The position numbers and the translations under genes are program-made. A DNA stretch of 64,000 nt from NCBI RefSeq assembly GCF_003544875.1, contig NZ_CP032094.1, positions 744,001-808,000 of the forward strand, written 5' to 3'. Below the pieces are notes generated by a model, which worked only from the letters and a program-made list of their open reading frames with translations, had not been told where the DNA came from and did not search any database. This stretch comes from Vibrio alfacsensis (lineage in GTDB: Bacteria; Pseudomonadota; Gammaproteobacteria; Enterobacterales; Vibrionaceae). Below are positions 18,739 to 27,638 of this stretch, piece after piece (positions within the stretch are counted from its first letter, which is position 1; the number at the start of each line of letters is the position of its first letter).

Positions 18739-18754
18739 ACTGAATCGGTTCAGC
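18739..18754. promoter_or_regulatory. Cra/FruR operator 3
   Basis: ACTGAATCGGTTCAGC lies nearest to fruR and probably mediates autoregulation. Operators 2 and 3 are two helical turns apart. Confidence 0.8.
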
Positions 18755-18824
18755 ATATAATTCAACTTATCGTAGGATCATTGTTGTATTAATATGATCC
18801 GGCGCACAGAATAAGGTTTAGGAT

Positions 18825-19805
18825 ATGACACTGGATGAAATAGCAAAGCTGGCAGGGGTTTCTAAGACTACCGCAAGCTATGTGATTAATGGAAAAGCGC
18901 AGAAATACCGCATCAGCGAAAAAACGCAAAAGAAAGTGATGGTGGTCGTTGAGCAATATAATTTTAAACCCGACCATGCGGCTTCTTCTTTACGCGCCGG
19001 TAACTCGCGTTCGTTTGGATTGATTATTCCGGACTTAGAAAACACCAGTTATGCACGCCTAGCGAAACTGATTGAGCAAAACTCCCGTAAAGCAGGGTAT
19101 CAAATCTTGATTGGTTGCTCTGATGACGATCCTCAAACCGAAGAAAAGGTGGCGGAAGCGTTAGTGAGTCGACGCATTGATGCGCTGTTTGTCGCGAGCA
19201 GTATGCCATCAGCAAGCGAATACTATTTGAAACTACAAAATTCGGGTACGCCAGTCATCGCGCTTGACCGACCTATGGATGATGAGCACTTTTGCTGTGT
19301 CATTAGTGAAGATTTTGATGCGGCATTTGAGTTGACAGAATCTGTTTTATCATCAGAAATTGACACCATCGGTTTGATAGGCGCACTAGAAGAACTGCAA
19401 GTTTCTAAAGAACGAGAGCTAGGTTTTCAATCGGCTTGCCAACAACAAGCCAAGCGCGCTCAGGTTGGTTATGGTCAACACTTCTCTCGTGAAGAGGGCA
19501 AGACTATCCTAGATGGTTGGATCGCTGAGGGTAAGTTGCCGGATGCGGTCGTCACTATGTCTTACACCCTGTTAGAGGGGGTGTTAGATGTCATGCTAGA
19601 AAAACCTGAGTTAATGGGGAAAGTGCGTTTGGCGACGTTTGGTGATAACCGTTTGTTGGATTTCTTACCCATCAAAATTAATTCATTACCCCAGCAGTTT
19701 GAACTGATTGCGGATAGTGCGATGGAATTGGCCCTTAACGCATCAGCAAAACGTTATAAAGCGGGGATAGAATTGATCCCTCGTAAAATCAACAAACGCT
19801 ACTAG
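18825..19805 (+). CDS. fruR: LacI-family fructose operon repressor (Cra/FruR-like)
   Basis: The 326-residue product starts MTLDEIAKLAGVSKTTASYV, the LacI-type helix-turn-helix, followed by the hinge (NFKPDHAASSLRAGNSRSFG) and a periplasmic-binding-protein-like effector domain. Length and sequence match Cra/FruR, including the extended YVINGKAQKYRISEKTQKKV segment typical of that group. It is divergent from fruBKA, and three Cra-like operators lie in between. In enterobacteria Cra is a global regulator relieved by fructose-1-phosphate; here its proximity to fruBKA suggests a mainly local role, which is inference. A 17-bp tandem repeat follows the stop. Confidence 0.95.
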   Translation: MTLDEIAKLAGVSKTTASYVINGKAQKYRISEKTQKKVMVVVEQYNFKPDHAASSLRAGNSRSFGLIIPDLENTSYARLAKLIEQNSRKAGYQILIGCSDDDPQTEEKVAEALVSRRIDALFVASSMPSASEYYLKLQNSGTPVIALDRPMDDEHFCCVISEDFDAAFELTESVLSSEIDTIGLIGALEELQVSKERELGFQSACQQQAKRAQVGYGQHFSREEGKTILDGWIAEGKLPDAVVTMSYTLLEGVLDVMLEKPELMGKVRLATFGDNRLLDFLPIKINSLPQQFELIADSAMELALNASAKRYKAGIELIPRKINKRY

Positions 19806-19823
19806 GGTAAAGCGTGACCTCTT

Positions 19824-19908
19824 TTGTTTATACAACGAAAATGTTTATACAACGCAAATATTTATACATCGTAAATGTTTGAACGATTCAAATGTATGAG
19901 CGACACAA
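19824..19908. repeat. Degenerate 17-bp tandem repeat, five copies
   Basis: Head-to-tail copies are TTGTTTATACAACGAAA, ATGTTTATACAACGCAA, ATATTTATACATCGTAA, ATGTTTGAACGATTCAA and ATGTATGAGCGACACAA. The array sits between fruR and the convergent endonuclease gene. The TGTTTATACAA core recurs at 51741. Confidence 0.85.
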
Positions 19909-19917
19909 AGCAACGAT

Positions 19918-20866
19918 TTAAAGCTTAATCTCTACCGTCAGCGCCACAAATGCGTGGTCGCTGGCGTTTTTGTCCCTTTCAAAGGAAGGATTAATTAAGT
20001 GCTGATCAAGAACTTGATAATCCGTCACTTCTGCAATCGACACATCTTCGTGTGCGTCAAATTCTTGCGACAATAAAATGTAATCTAGTACGTTCCCCTT
20101 GGCGAAATGATAGTGGGTTGCTGGTCTTGAGGTCAGGGACGATTTGTAAATCCCACCCATCCGTTAGCCTTAAACCAGATACATCATCTCGATATTTCTC
20201 AACCAGCGCACTGTTTACGCTCGTATCCGTTATCGGCTGATTCATGTCTCCCATAAGGACCATCGGCATGGGCTTATTAGCATACTGCTTGTTCATCGCA
20301 TCGCGCAGCATGGCTGCTTCCCAACCGCGTTGCTGAGTCGATAACCAGCGAGCAATGGGGCGACTGGTTTCATCGGTACTTTCACTGTCAGCCGGTCGTT
20401 GCGATTTCAAGTGGGTCACAAAAATGGCAATGTGCCCAACAATTGGGTGGATGACATGGGCGCAAATTGGTTTACGGCTGAAGTCTGGTGCTTGAATATC
20501 GCCAAATGCTTGTATTGATTGACGGTCAAAACTCACCGCTTCAATGTGATCAATTGGAAAGCGTGAAGCAACCGCAACGACGGGGCGCGAATATATGTAG
20601 TCACCTTCAATGTGGGGAGTGTCTACGGTGGCAAAGTATTCATAACCGATTTGATTGAAAAATGTCTTGGTCTCTTCGATGCTAAAGACTTCTTGTAGCC
20701 CGACGATGTCCGGATTGAGTAGCGCCATTTGTGATTTTGTCCACGCAAGTTTGTCTTGCCACTGATCCTGAGAGTAGATGTTCTCAAAGTCATAGAATGC
20801 GTCAGGAGGCGCAATGAAATTGAAAAGATTTGCGGTAACAAAAGTAATACGATGGCTTTTGGACAA
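19918..20866 (-). pseudogene. Endonuclease/exonuclease/phosphatase family protein, interrupted by one frameshift
   Basis: The N-terminal part (ITFVTANLFNFIAPPDAFYD, then NPDIVGLQEVFSIEE) and the core (HLKSQRPADSE, MVLMGDMNQPIT) are in one frame up to about 20128. The C-terminal part (SRPATHYHFAKGNVLDYILL, then KNASDHAFVALTVEIKL) continues in another. Removing one A of the AA at 20127-20128 on the minus strand restores VPDLRPATHY and a 315-residue protein. All metal-binding blocks of the family (Asn, Glu, Asp-Asn and the terminal SDH) are then present. This is either a recent mutation or a sequencing error. The TTG start at 20866 is uncertain. The substrate could be nucleic acid or a phosphoester. 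Confidence 0.8.
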
Positions 20867-21003
20867 AATTTGCGCTCTTTCAAACAGTTATTGGGTCAGT
20901 ATATACCCAACTAACGAAGAGGTGTGAGTTTCAGTCAATATCACGTTTCTATTTGATCGTATTCCGTTTAAACTCCGTGAATTGCTAAAAATGAGTAACG
21001 AAC

Positions 21004-21558
21004 ATGACCCAAGATTACGAACAAGAAGAGTATTTAGACGGCGAAGAGATTGAGATCGAAGCGATTGGTATCGATGTCGACGCACACCCAATTGAGCTGT
21101 ACAAGCTTTTCAAAATCGCAAACTTGGTCAGTGGTGGTGGTGAAGCAAAGCACATCATCGAAGAGGGCTATGTTGCGGTGAATGGTGAGTTAGAAATACG
21201 TAAGCGCCGCAAGATGTACGATGGCGACTTCTTTGAATTCAACCAAGAATATTACGTAGTGGTGTGTGATGCACCAGTAACTGAGCCAGAAACAGCGGAA
21301 CAAAAAGCGGAAAAGAAAGCGAAGAAAGAAGCGCAAACCGCTCGTAAACAAAAGCCACGCAAAGAGAAGCCACGTAACGAAAAACAACCTAATGTTAAAG
21401 GTACTGGGCCGAAATCGACAGGTCGTAAAGCGGCGCATAAAGAACGTAAAGCTCAGAAAGAGGCGCTGTCTCAATCTGCAAAAAAAGGCAAAAAAGCCGA
21501 CAAGCCACAAGCGACGCGCGATCCAAACAGCGGACGTAACTCCATCGACTTCTTCTAA
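21004..21558 (+). CDS. YbcJ-like S4 RNA-binding domain protein with a Lys-rich tail
   Basis: The 184-residue protein has an S4 domain at about residues 28-85 (IELYKLFKIANLVSGGGEAK, then HIIEEGYVAVNGELEIRKRR), as in the small E. coli YbcJ protein. The extra C-terminal half is highly charged and rich in Lys, Arg and Glu (EKKAKKEAQTARKQKPRKEK) and is probably disordered. A role in binding structured RNA, perhaps with ribosomes, is suggested by the fold; no specific target is known. The N-terminus is acidic. It stands alone, divergent from the endonuclease gene, with a clear terminator after it. Confidence 0.88.
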   Translation: MTQDYEQEEYLDGEEIEIEAIGIDVDAHPIELYKLFKIANLVSGGGEAKHIIEEGYVAVNGELEIRKRRKMYDGDFFEFNQEYYVVVCDAPVTEPETAEQKAEKKAKKEAQTARKQKPRKEKPRNEKQPNVKGTGPKSTGRKAAHKERKAQKEALSQSAKKGKKADKPQATRDPNSGRNSIDFF

Positions 21559-21597
21559 GTCGCGTTGGATAAACGAATTAATGACATGAATGATGTT

Positions 21598-21630
21598 AAA
21601 GCGCCGACATGAGTTCGGCGCTTTTTTGTT
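21598..21630. terminator. Terminator between the S4 gene and the ABC permease gene
   Basis: AAAGCGCCGA and TCGGCGCTTTTTT form a strong stem with a T run on the plus strand. It lies between convergent genes. Confidence 0.85.
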
Positions 21631-21658
21631 TTTTGGATATTATCAATACCTAATAGTA

Positions 21659-22576
21659 TTAGGCATTATCTGCGGTCCGCGCTTCAACATAACGGAAAAA
21701 CATTGACAGGCTAAAGCAGATTAAAAAATAGACTAAGCCGACAATCAACCAGATCTCGAAAATGTAACCTGATGAGTTCGCCATTTCTGTGCCAACAAAA
21801 GTCATCTCTTGAATAGATATCAGCGATACGATAGAGGTATCTTTGACTAACGAGATGGTTTGACCTGCGAGTGCCGGAGTGATCGCTTTTAGGACTTGTG
21901 GCGCAATGACAAAGCGGTATTTAACCCAACTTGATAAACCTAACGAGTCTGCCGCTTCCCACTGACCTTTGTCGATACTCTGCAAGCCCGCACGCACAAC
22001 TTCTGCAATGTAAGCAGAAGAGAGTAAACCGACACATAACACGCCGGACGCGAGGTTTTCCCAAAGGTTAGCAGGACCAAATAAGAACAGTTGAACGGTG
22101 TTAGGCTCGCCACGATAGTTACGTAACAGATCTTCTAATCCAAGCAGGGGAATTAACTGGTTGGAAATAAAGAAATAGAAAATGAACACAAACACCAACG
22201 GTGGGATGTTTCTCACCAATTGGATAAATGCGTTAGCTGGTGTGCGTAACCAAGCCGAATCAGAAAAACGCGCTAACCCAAGCAACGTACCCAATACCAA
22301 AGCAAAGGTGATGCCCCAAAGGCTTAAGCGTAATGTCGATATCAAGCCTTGGAAAAAGTAAGGTAACCCGCCGTCCGCTCTTGGTGTAAACAGCAAATCG
22401 ATGGCGTCTTTCCAGTGCCAGATGTAGTTTACGCCAACGGTAGAACGATGATAGAGCCAAACCCCAACTAACGCAAAGATGGCGAGCAATACCCAATCGA
22501 GTAGGTTAAAACGACTTAAGAAAAAGCCTGATTTTGCTTTGGTTGGTGCAACGCGAGTGGTGGTTTGTCCGCTCAA
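21659..22576 (-). CDS. Amino acid ABC transporter permease (second subunit)
   Basis: This is a HisMQ-type permease of 305 residues. It has an N-terminal helix (WVLLAIFALVGVWLYHRSTV) and the permease core starting at FFQGLISTLRLSLWGITFAL. The EAA-type coupling loop reads SIDKGQWEAADSLGLSSWVK, followed by RFVIAPQVLKAITPALAGQT. The start is TTG 22576 with CGGAG 8 bases ahead. It is the last gene of a four-gene operon (ATPase, permease, binding protein, permease), separated from the binding-protein gene by a hairpin. The two permeases should form a heterodimer. Family is polar amino acid uptake (PAAT); the substrate is not certain. Confidence 0.92.
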   Translation of the reverse strand: MSGQTTTRVAPTKAKSGFFLSRFNLLDWVLLAIFALVGVWLYHRSTVGVNYIWHWKDAIDLLFTPRADGGLPYFFQGLISTLRLSLWGITFALVLGTLLGLARFSDSAWLRTPANAFIQLVRNIPPLVFVFIFYFFISNQLIPLLGLEDLLRNYRGEPNTVQLFLFGPANLWENLASGVLCVGLLSSAYIAEVVRAGLQSIDKGQWEAADSLGLSSWVKYRFVIAPQVLKAITPALAGQTISLVKDTSIVSLISIQEMTFVGTEMANSSGYIFEIWLIVGLVYFLICFSLSMFFRYVEARTADNA

Positions 22577-22621
22577 GGTTTAACTCCGGAATTTTAATTA
22601 TGGCGACTTATAAAAAAGATA

Positions 22622-22642
22622 GCCGACCCGCAATACGAGTCG
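22622..22642 (-). terminator. Intercistronic hairpin after the binding-protein gene
   Basis: On the minus strand, CCGACTCG pairs with CGGGTCGG (one G-T pair) and is followed by CTATCTTTTTT. Such a hairpin would boost the binding protein relative to the downstream permease by partial termination or 3' protection. Confidence 0.6.
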
Positions 22643-22687
22643 GATGTTTTAATTATTACGACACCATTAGCTAGTGTGACTGCAAGG

Positions 22688-23506
22688 TTATTGACCTTGT
22701 GCAACTTGGTCTTGCCAATCGAGTGTTGAAAACCAGTACTCGTAACGCTCATCTAGCCAACCGTCTTGGGTACGAGCTTCAATCCACTTATTAAAGAAGG
22801 CTTTTTTGTCTTCCTCTCCTAAGCGAACCGCAAACGCTTCGTTGCCTTTTGATAGGCGCTCAGTGAACGGAATAAACAGTTTGTCTGCGTGCTTGATCGC
22901 CTCATGTTCTGGTTTAGGGCTGGATGCAATGACAGCGTGAGCATTGCCGTTCAGAACTTCTTGGAATGCTTGAGCGTCGTCATCAAATTGAAGGATTTTC
23001 GCTTTAGGGAATGTCTCACGTGCGACTTGCACTGTGAACGCACCGCGGCGAGCGGCAATTTTCACACGGCGAGAATCAAAGTCTGAAAACTCGCTAAAGC
23101 CAGCTGCCAGTTCTTTGTTTGCTGCTACTTGAACACCGGAGTGTGAATACGGCTCTGTAAACAGCACGCTTTTGGAACGCTCAGGTGTGATTGACATACC
23201 ACCGATGATGACATCAAACTTCTTAGCAAGTAGCGCAGGGATGATCCCGTCCCATGCCGTTGGTACGAACTCGACCTTTAAGCCCGTATCCGCAGCGAGA
23301 CGTTTTGCTACATCGATTTCAAATCCAATCAATTCACCTTGTTTGTTACGCATGGCCCAAGGTACGAATGTCGACATACCAACGCGAAGCGTGCCGCGCT
23401 CTTTAATTTGGTCCACATTTGGGGTTGTTGCGTCTTCTTGTGCAAGCGAGGGTAACGCAATCGCTAACCCTAATAATGCGGTGATGGTCGCTTTGAATAA
23501 CTTCAT
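22688..23506 (-). CDS. Amino acid ABC transporter substrate-binding protein
   Basis: The 272-residue precursor has a cleavable signal peptide (MKLFKATITALLGLAIALPS, cut after LAQ), so the mature protein is periplasmic. It is a type 3 solute-binding protein: ERGTLRVGMSTFVPWAMRNK, then GFEIDVAKRLAADTGLKVEF. The ligand loop reads DVIIGGMSITPERSKSVLFT, with the Arg that binds the amino acid carboxylate. Its place between two permease genes with an ATPase upstream completes the transporter. A dicarboxylic or other polar amino acid is plausible, but I cannot fix the substrate. Confidence 0.94.
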   Translation of the reverse strand: MKLFKATITALLGLAIALPSLAQEDATTPNVDQIKERGTLRVGMSTFVPWAMRNKQGELIGFEIDVAKRLAADTGLKVEFVPTAWDGIIPALLAKKFDVIIGGMSITPERSKSVLFTEPYSHSGVQVAANKELAAGFSEFSDFDSRRVKIAARRGAFTVQVARETFPKAKILQFDDDAQAFQEVLNGNAHAVIASSPKPEHEAIKHADKLFIPFTERLSKGNEAFAVRLGEEDKKAFFNKWIEARTQDGWLDERYEYWFSTLDWQDQVAQGQ

Positions 23507-23515
23507 GTTATCTCC

Positions 23516-24313
23516 TTATAATTTGCGCCAACTGGCTCCTAGTTTATGTTCCAGCCAAGCGGATAAGCCAGATAGTGATAATGTGAGAGCAAGATAGATT
23601 GCTGCCACGCTAAACCAAATTTCAAACGGCATCGCCGTCTCAGATACAATGTTTCTCGCTTCTGTCGTCAGGTCGAAAATTGCCATCACGCTGACGATAG
23701 AAGAGTTTTTAATTAGTGACACGACTTCGTTTGTCAGTGGTGGCAAGGTGCGTTGCAACACTTGAGGAAGAATCACATCTTTGTAGGCATAAAAAGGAGA
23801 TAATCCCAAAGTCTTTGCTGCTTCGAACTGACCTTTAGGGATGCTATTTAAACCCGCGCGTAAGATTTCGGCCGTATATGCGCCTTGAAATAATGATAGC
23901 GCCAACACGGCGGTGCTGAAGCGGTCTAAACCGATCACAGGGCCAAATACAAAATAAAGCAAATAGATTTGTACAAGCAGTGGGGTATTACGAATGAGTT
24001 CAACATAGGCGGTGCCAATTGCGTTACCTACTTTTGAGTCGCTTAGTCGTAAAAGCGCCGTCACTAGCCCGATGACTAAGGTGAACAAGAGGCTTATCGC
24101 AGAGATTTTTAAGGTGACGATTAATCCGTCAATCAATTCAGCGGGCCACCATTCGCCATCTTCATAAAAAGCAATGTAGTCTGGTACGCGCTCCCATTGC
24201 CATTGATACCCCATAGCTTGAGCACCAGAATCGAGCACCCACACAATAGCAACCAAGAGGATGGCAATTTGTAACATTGCTTGTAGGACGGGTTTGATGA
24301 TTCGAATTACCAT
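23516..24313 (-). CDS. Amino acid ABC transporter permease (first subunit)
   Basis: This 265-residue HisMQ-type permease has a long N-terminal periplasmic segment and about five membrane helices. The core starts at LIDGLIVTLKISAISLLFTL. The coupling loop reads NSIPKGQFEAAKTLGLSPFY, followed by DVILPQVLQRTLPPLTNEVV. It starts four bases after the ATPase gene stop and ends 10 bp before the binding-protein gene, so all are one operon. It would pair with the permease at 21659-22576. Confidence 0.93.
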   Translation of the reverse strand: MVIRIIKPVLQAMLQIAILLVAIVWVLDSGAQAMGYQWQWERVPDYIAFYEDGEWWPAELIDGLIVTLKISAISLLFTLVIGLVTALLRLSDSKVGNAIGTAYVELIRNTPLLVQIYLLYFVFGPVIGLDRFSTAVLALSLFQGAYTAEILRAGLNSIPKGQFEAAKTLGLSPFYAYKDVILPQVLQRTLPPLTNEVVSLIKNSSIVSVMAIFDLTTEARNIVSETAMPFEIWFSVAAIYLALTLSLSGLSAWLEHKLGASWRKL

Positions 24314-24316
24314 AGG

Positions 24317-25060
24317 TTAGTAACTCAAAATTTGGTTAAGAAATGCTTGTGTCCGCGGATGTTGTGGTGTCTCAAACAGCGCGATTGGCGAGTTCATTTC
24401 AATGATTTCCCCCTCATCCATAAACACGACTCGGTTTGCGACTTTTTTTGCAAATCCCATCTCGTGTGTGACACAAATCATCGTCATTCCACTTTGTGCA
24501 AGCTCAACCATGACATCGAGCACTTCGTTGATCATTTCTGGGTCAAGTGCTGAAGTCGGCTCATCGAACAGCAGGAGGTCGGGTTCCATACAAAGTGAAC
24601 GAGCAATCGCGACACGTTGCTGCTGACCACCTGAAAGTTGAATAGGGTACTTGTTAGCTTGCTCCTCAATATTGACGCGTTTGAGATAATGCATTGCTCT
24701 TTTTTCGGCTTCTGCTTTCGAAAGTTTTAATGTGCGTATGGGAGCGAGAGTTAGGTTCTCTAATACAGTGAGGTGTGGAAACAAATGAAAGTGCTGAAAC
24801 ACCATGCCAATCTTACCTGGTTTTTGAGCTTTAGCATTGGCCGGTTGTTCGAAGACGCAGAGTTCACCCTCTTGGATAGATTCAAGGTGGTTGATACAAC
24901 GAATTAGAGTGGACTTCCCAGAACCCGATGGGCCACAAACCACCACGATTTCGCCAGCGTGTACGGAAAAATTGATGTCTTTTAGAGCGTGGTATTCACC
25001 ATACCACTTGTTCACGTTGCTAAATTCTACAACCGTATTTTTTTCTTTCAAAACTGACAA
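24317..25060 (-). CDS. Amino acid ABC transporter ATP-binding protein
   Basis: The 247-residue ATPase powers the transporter. It shows Walker A (GPSGSGKST), the Q-loop ([19 protein letters not shown]), the signature ([15 protein letters not shown]), Walker B with the D-loop ([14 protein letters not shown]) and the switch His ([12 protein letters not shown]), as in the GlnQ/HisP group. It is first in the operon. The start appears to be TTG 25060, with only a weak ribosome site, so the true N-terminus may differ by a few residues. Confidence 0.94.
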   Translation of the reverse strand: MSVLKEKNTVVEFSNVNKWYGEYHALKDINFSVHAGEIVVVCGPSGSGKSTLIRCINHLESIQEGELCVFEQPANAKAQKPGKIGMVFQHFHLFPHLTVLENLTLAPIRTLKLSKAEAEKRAMHYLKRVNIEEQANKYPIQLSGGQQQRVAIARSLCMEPDLLLFDEPTSALDPEMINEVLDVMVELAQSGMTMICVTHEMGFAKKVANRVVFMDEGEIIEMNSPIALFETPQHPRTQAFLNQILSY

Positions 25061-25190
25061 CTTTTATAATAACTTTCTTCTAACAATAACAACTAAATTA
25101 CCGTATTGCACCTCTAATATAGCGAGTGGCTTAAAAAAAACGTTTATTGATAATAAGTTAACCAAATACGTGGATTTGAACACTATCGGT

Positions 25191-25228
25191 AAAAAGCAGC
25201 ACCGCATAAATGATACGCGATGCTGCTG
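25191..25228 (-). terminator. Terminator of the alcohol dehydrogenase gene
   Basis: On the minus strand, AGCAGCATCGC and GCGGTGCTGCT form a stem with one mismatch, followed by TTTTT, just after the dehydrogenase stop. Confidence 0.8.
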
Positions 25229-25246
25229 GTATAAAGCTTGTCAGAA

Positions 25247-26395
25247 TTAAGCGACCGCCAAGTCCAAAATCTTGCGGCTGTTATCCAGATCGATCGCTTG
25301 ATTTTCACCCAGAACCGTCATGCCGTGTTTATTTAATTGGTCAATCACTGCATTGATCGCAGTTTCACGATCATCGCCGTAGTTCTCAAGTTGTGTTGCA
25401 ACCCCAAGTTGATGGTAGAACGCTTCAATCGCTTCAATTGTGCGTTCCGCCAAATCTTCTCCCTCTGCTAAGCCAAATACGTTGCGGCCCATTTGTTCAA
25501 GTTTTGGACGCTTGAACTGCATTTGATTACGAAGTAGTGATGGTTGAATGATGGCTAGTGAACGTGCGTGGTCTACGTGCCATAGTGCAGTCAGTTCGTG
25601 GCCAATCATGTGCGTCGCCCAGTCTTGAGGAACGCCGCTGCCGATTAGACCGTTCAATGCTTGGTTTGCTGTCCACATTAGGTTCGCACGCCATTGGTCA
25701 TTATCGCGCTCCGCGAACTGATCACCCAATACTTTTAGGTTTTTAAGTAGCGCTTCTGCGTAACCGTCTTGAACCATTGCGCCAGTTGGCAGCGTTAGGT
25801 ATTGCTCACATACGTGTACCCACGCATCAACCAGACCGTTGATAAGCTGACGCTCAGGTAGCGTTTTCATTACGTCTGGATCAAGTACGGCAAATTTCGG
25901 CTGAACAGCAGGCGCTAGAAATGCCAATTTGTCTTGGGTTTCTTTCTTAGTGATAACTGCGCCCATGTTTGATTCAGAACCTGTAGCAGGCAAAGTAAGA
26001 ATCGCAGCAAGCGGCGTTGCTTCTGTTACTTGATGTTTGCCTACCATGATGTCCCAGCCGTCACCATCGTATTTTGCAGATGCTGCAACGTACTTAGAAC
26101 CATCGATAACTGAACCACCACCAACAGCTAGGATAAAGTCAACGTTTTGCTCTTTTACGATAGCAACCGCTTTATCTAGTGTCTCTTTTGTTGGGTTTGG
26201 CTCTACACCTGAAAACTCAAGCCAGTCACGACCTTCGAGCGCTTGAGTCACTTGATCATAAACACCGTTGCTCTTGATAGAACCACCGCCATAGATGACT
26301 AGGACTTTTTGATCGGCTGGGATAGCGTCTTTAATTGCCGCGATTTGGCCTTGGCCGAAGAAAATTTGAGTTGGGTTGACGTATGAAAAGTTCAT
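25247..26395 (-). CDS. yqhD: Iron-dependent (group III) alcohol dehydrogenase, YqhD-like
   Basis: YqhD-type enzymes use NADPH to reduce short-chain and reactive aldehydes in the cytoplasm. I chose ATG 26395 (MNFSYVNPTQIFFGQGQIAA, 382 residues) because AGAGGTCTAATA precedes it; an upstream in-frame extension of 19 residues lacks similarity. The nucleotide-binding Gly motif is FILAVGGGSVIDGSKYVAAS. Metal ligands are expected in NGLVDAWVHVCEQYL and in HMIGHELTALWHVDHARSLA. It is divergent from an AraC-type gene, the same pairing as E. coli yqhD-yqhC, which suggests an aldehyde-responsive gene. Exact substrate preference is not known. Confidence 0.93.
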   Translation of the reverse strand: MNFSYVNPTQIFFGQGQIAAIKDAIPADQKVLVIYGGGSIKSNGVYDQVTQALEGRDWLEFSGVEPNPTKETLDKAVAIVKEQNVDFILAVGGGSVIDGSKYVAASAKYDGDGWDIMVGKHQVTEATPLAAILTLPATGSESNMGAVITKKETQDKLAFLAPAVQPKFAVLDPDVMKTLPERQLINGLVDAWVHVCEQYLTLPTGAMVQDGYAEALLKNLKVLGDQFAERDNDQWRANLMWTANQALNGLIGSGVPQDWATHMIGHELTALWHVDHARSLAIIQPSLLRNQMQFKRPKLEQMGRNVFGLAEGEDLAERTIEAIEAFYHQLGVATQLENYGDDRETAINAVIDQLNKHGMTVLGENQAIDLDNSRKILDLAVA

Positions 26396-26434
26396 TATTA
26401 GACCTCTTGCTTCCGTTGTGAGGATTGTGAATAC

Positions 26435-26452
26435 ATGCATATTAGTATGCAT
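26435..26452. promoter_or_regulatory. Inverted repeat upstream of the yqhD-like gene
   Basis: ATGCATA-TTAG-TATGCAT has perfect 7-bp arms and lies about 40 bp upstream of the dehydrogenase start, in the divergent promoter region. It may be a regulator or promoter site. Confidence 0.4.
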
Positions 26453-26599
26453 TTATGGCCTTTAGTAGGTCGATTTCTGTAATTTTATTGCCTATTCCTA
26501 CAAGTTTCGTGTGGTGGTGCTGGAACAATAACCGAATATAGAAGTATAGTGCGCAAGAACGCATTGATAAATCGTATTGATAAAAAGAGAGCGACACCG

Positions 26600-27478
26600 A
26601 TGACACTTGCAGAATTGATGCAACAATACGCGATAAAAGCGAAGATGAACGATTTAGAGGGAATAAGAGAAACGGCCATTGAAGGGGTTTGGTTTTACCG
26701 CAGCAGCCAAGGGAATCGTAGACAGCCATTTGTTTATCAATCCGGCATCATTGTGTTAGGCCAGGGCAACAAGAATATTCATATAGGGCAAACGCCCGTT
26801 CGTTATGGGCCAGATGACTATTTAGTGGTTGGTGTCCCAATGCCTCTAGAGTGCGAAGCCATCGCGACGAATAATGAGCCATTGCTTGGTATTTCGATTG
26901 ATATTTCCCCAGCATTGTTACACAAACTCGTAAAAAAATTAGAAGCAAGCCGATATAAAAACGTGTGTGAGGAGGCCTCTCAATGTGGTTTGAAGTCGGT
27001 GAAAATGAATGATGCCATGCTTGATGCCTGTAAGCGCCTAATGATCGCATTGTGTAATGAGCTTGATGTTGTAATGCTTGGTGAACTATTACTCGAAGAG
27101 ATCGTCTATCGAGCGTTGGTCAGTGACTCAGGTCATGTATTGTTTGAGTTGGCGTATCAAGAGGGCGCTTATGCTAGAGTTGCGAAAGCATTGAACCGAG
27201 TTCATCAGGAATATCATGAGCAACTAAACGTGCAAGAACTTGCCGAAGAAGCCAATATGAGTATTTCCGCTTTCCATCAAGCTTTTCGCAATGTCACACT
27301 TGAATCTCCTTTGCAGTACATTAAAAAAGTAAGATTAAACAAAGCGCGAGAACTGATTCAGATCGAGGGTAGAAGAGTGAATGATGCCGCGCGCCTTGTT
27401 GGTTATAGCAGCCCTTCTCAATTTAGCCGTGAATATAAGCGACATTTTAATGAGACGCCGCGCGCAGCAAAGTTATGA
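26600..27478 (+). CDS. yqhC: AraC-family transcriptional regulator, YqhC-like
   Basis: The product has an AraC_N-type sensory domain (GVWFYRSSQGNRRQPFVYQS, then YLVVGVPMPLECEAIATNNE) and two C-terminal helix-turn-helix motifs (LNVQELAEEANMSISAFHQA and RVNDAARLVGYSSPSQFSRE). I chose ATG 26600 (MTLAELMQQYAIKAK, 292 residues), with AGAGAG seven bases ahead, over a GTG 17 codons upstream. In E. coli the homologue YqhC activates yqhD in response to aldehydes. The divergent yqhD-like gene supports the same job here. The symbol is by analogy. Confidence 0.88.
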   Translation: MTLAELMQQYAIKAKMNDLEGIRETAIEGVWFYRSSQGNRRQPFVYQSGIIVLGQGNKNIHIGQTPVRYGPDDYLVVGVPMPLECEAIATNNEPLLGISIDISPALLHKLVKKLEASRYKNVCEEASQCGLKSVKMNDAMLDACKRLMIALCNELDVVMLGELLLEEIVYRALVSDSGHVLFELAYQEGAYARVAKALNRVHQEYHEQLNVQELAEEANMSISAFHQAFRNVTLESPLQYIKKVRLNKARELIQIEGRRVNDAARLVGYSSPSQFSREYKRHFNETPRAAKL

Positions 27479-27638
27479 ACCGTAGACTGTAAAGCATGTA
27501 TTTTGTTTTTGTGTTTGTGACGAAAGAGAGGTCGAGAGCCCGTTGCCACAATTGCGCATGAAAGCGCGCAATCGAAATCGCGCGATTTAGTTTCTTGTGG
27601 ATTGCTGATGACGTTAAGCCGTTATCTGGGAGCGAGGA

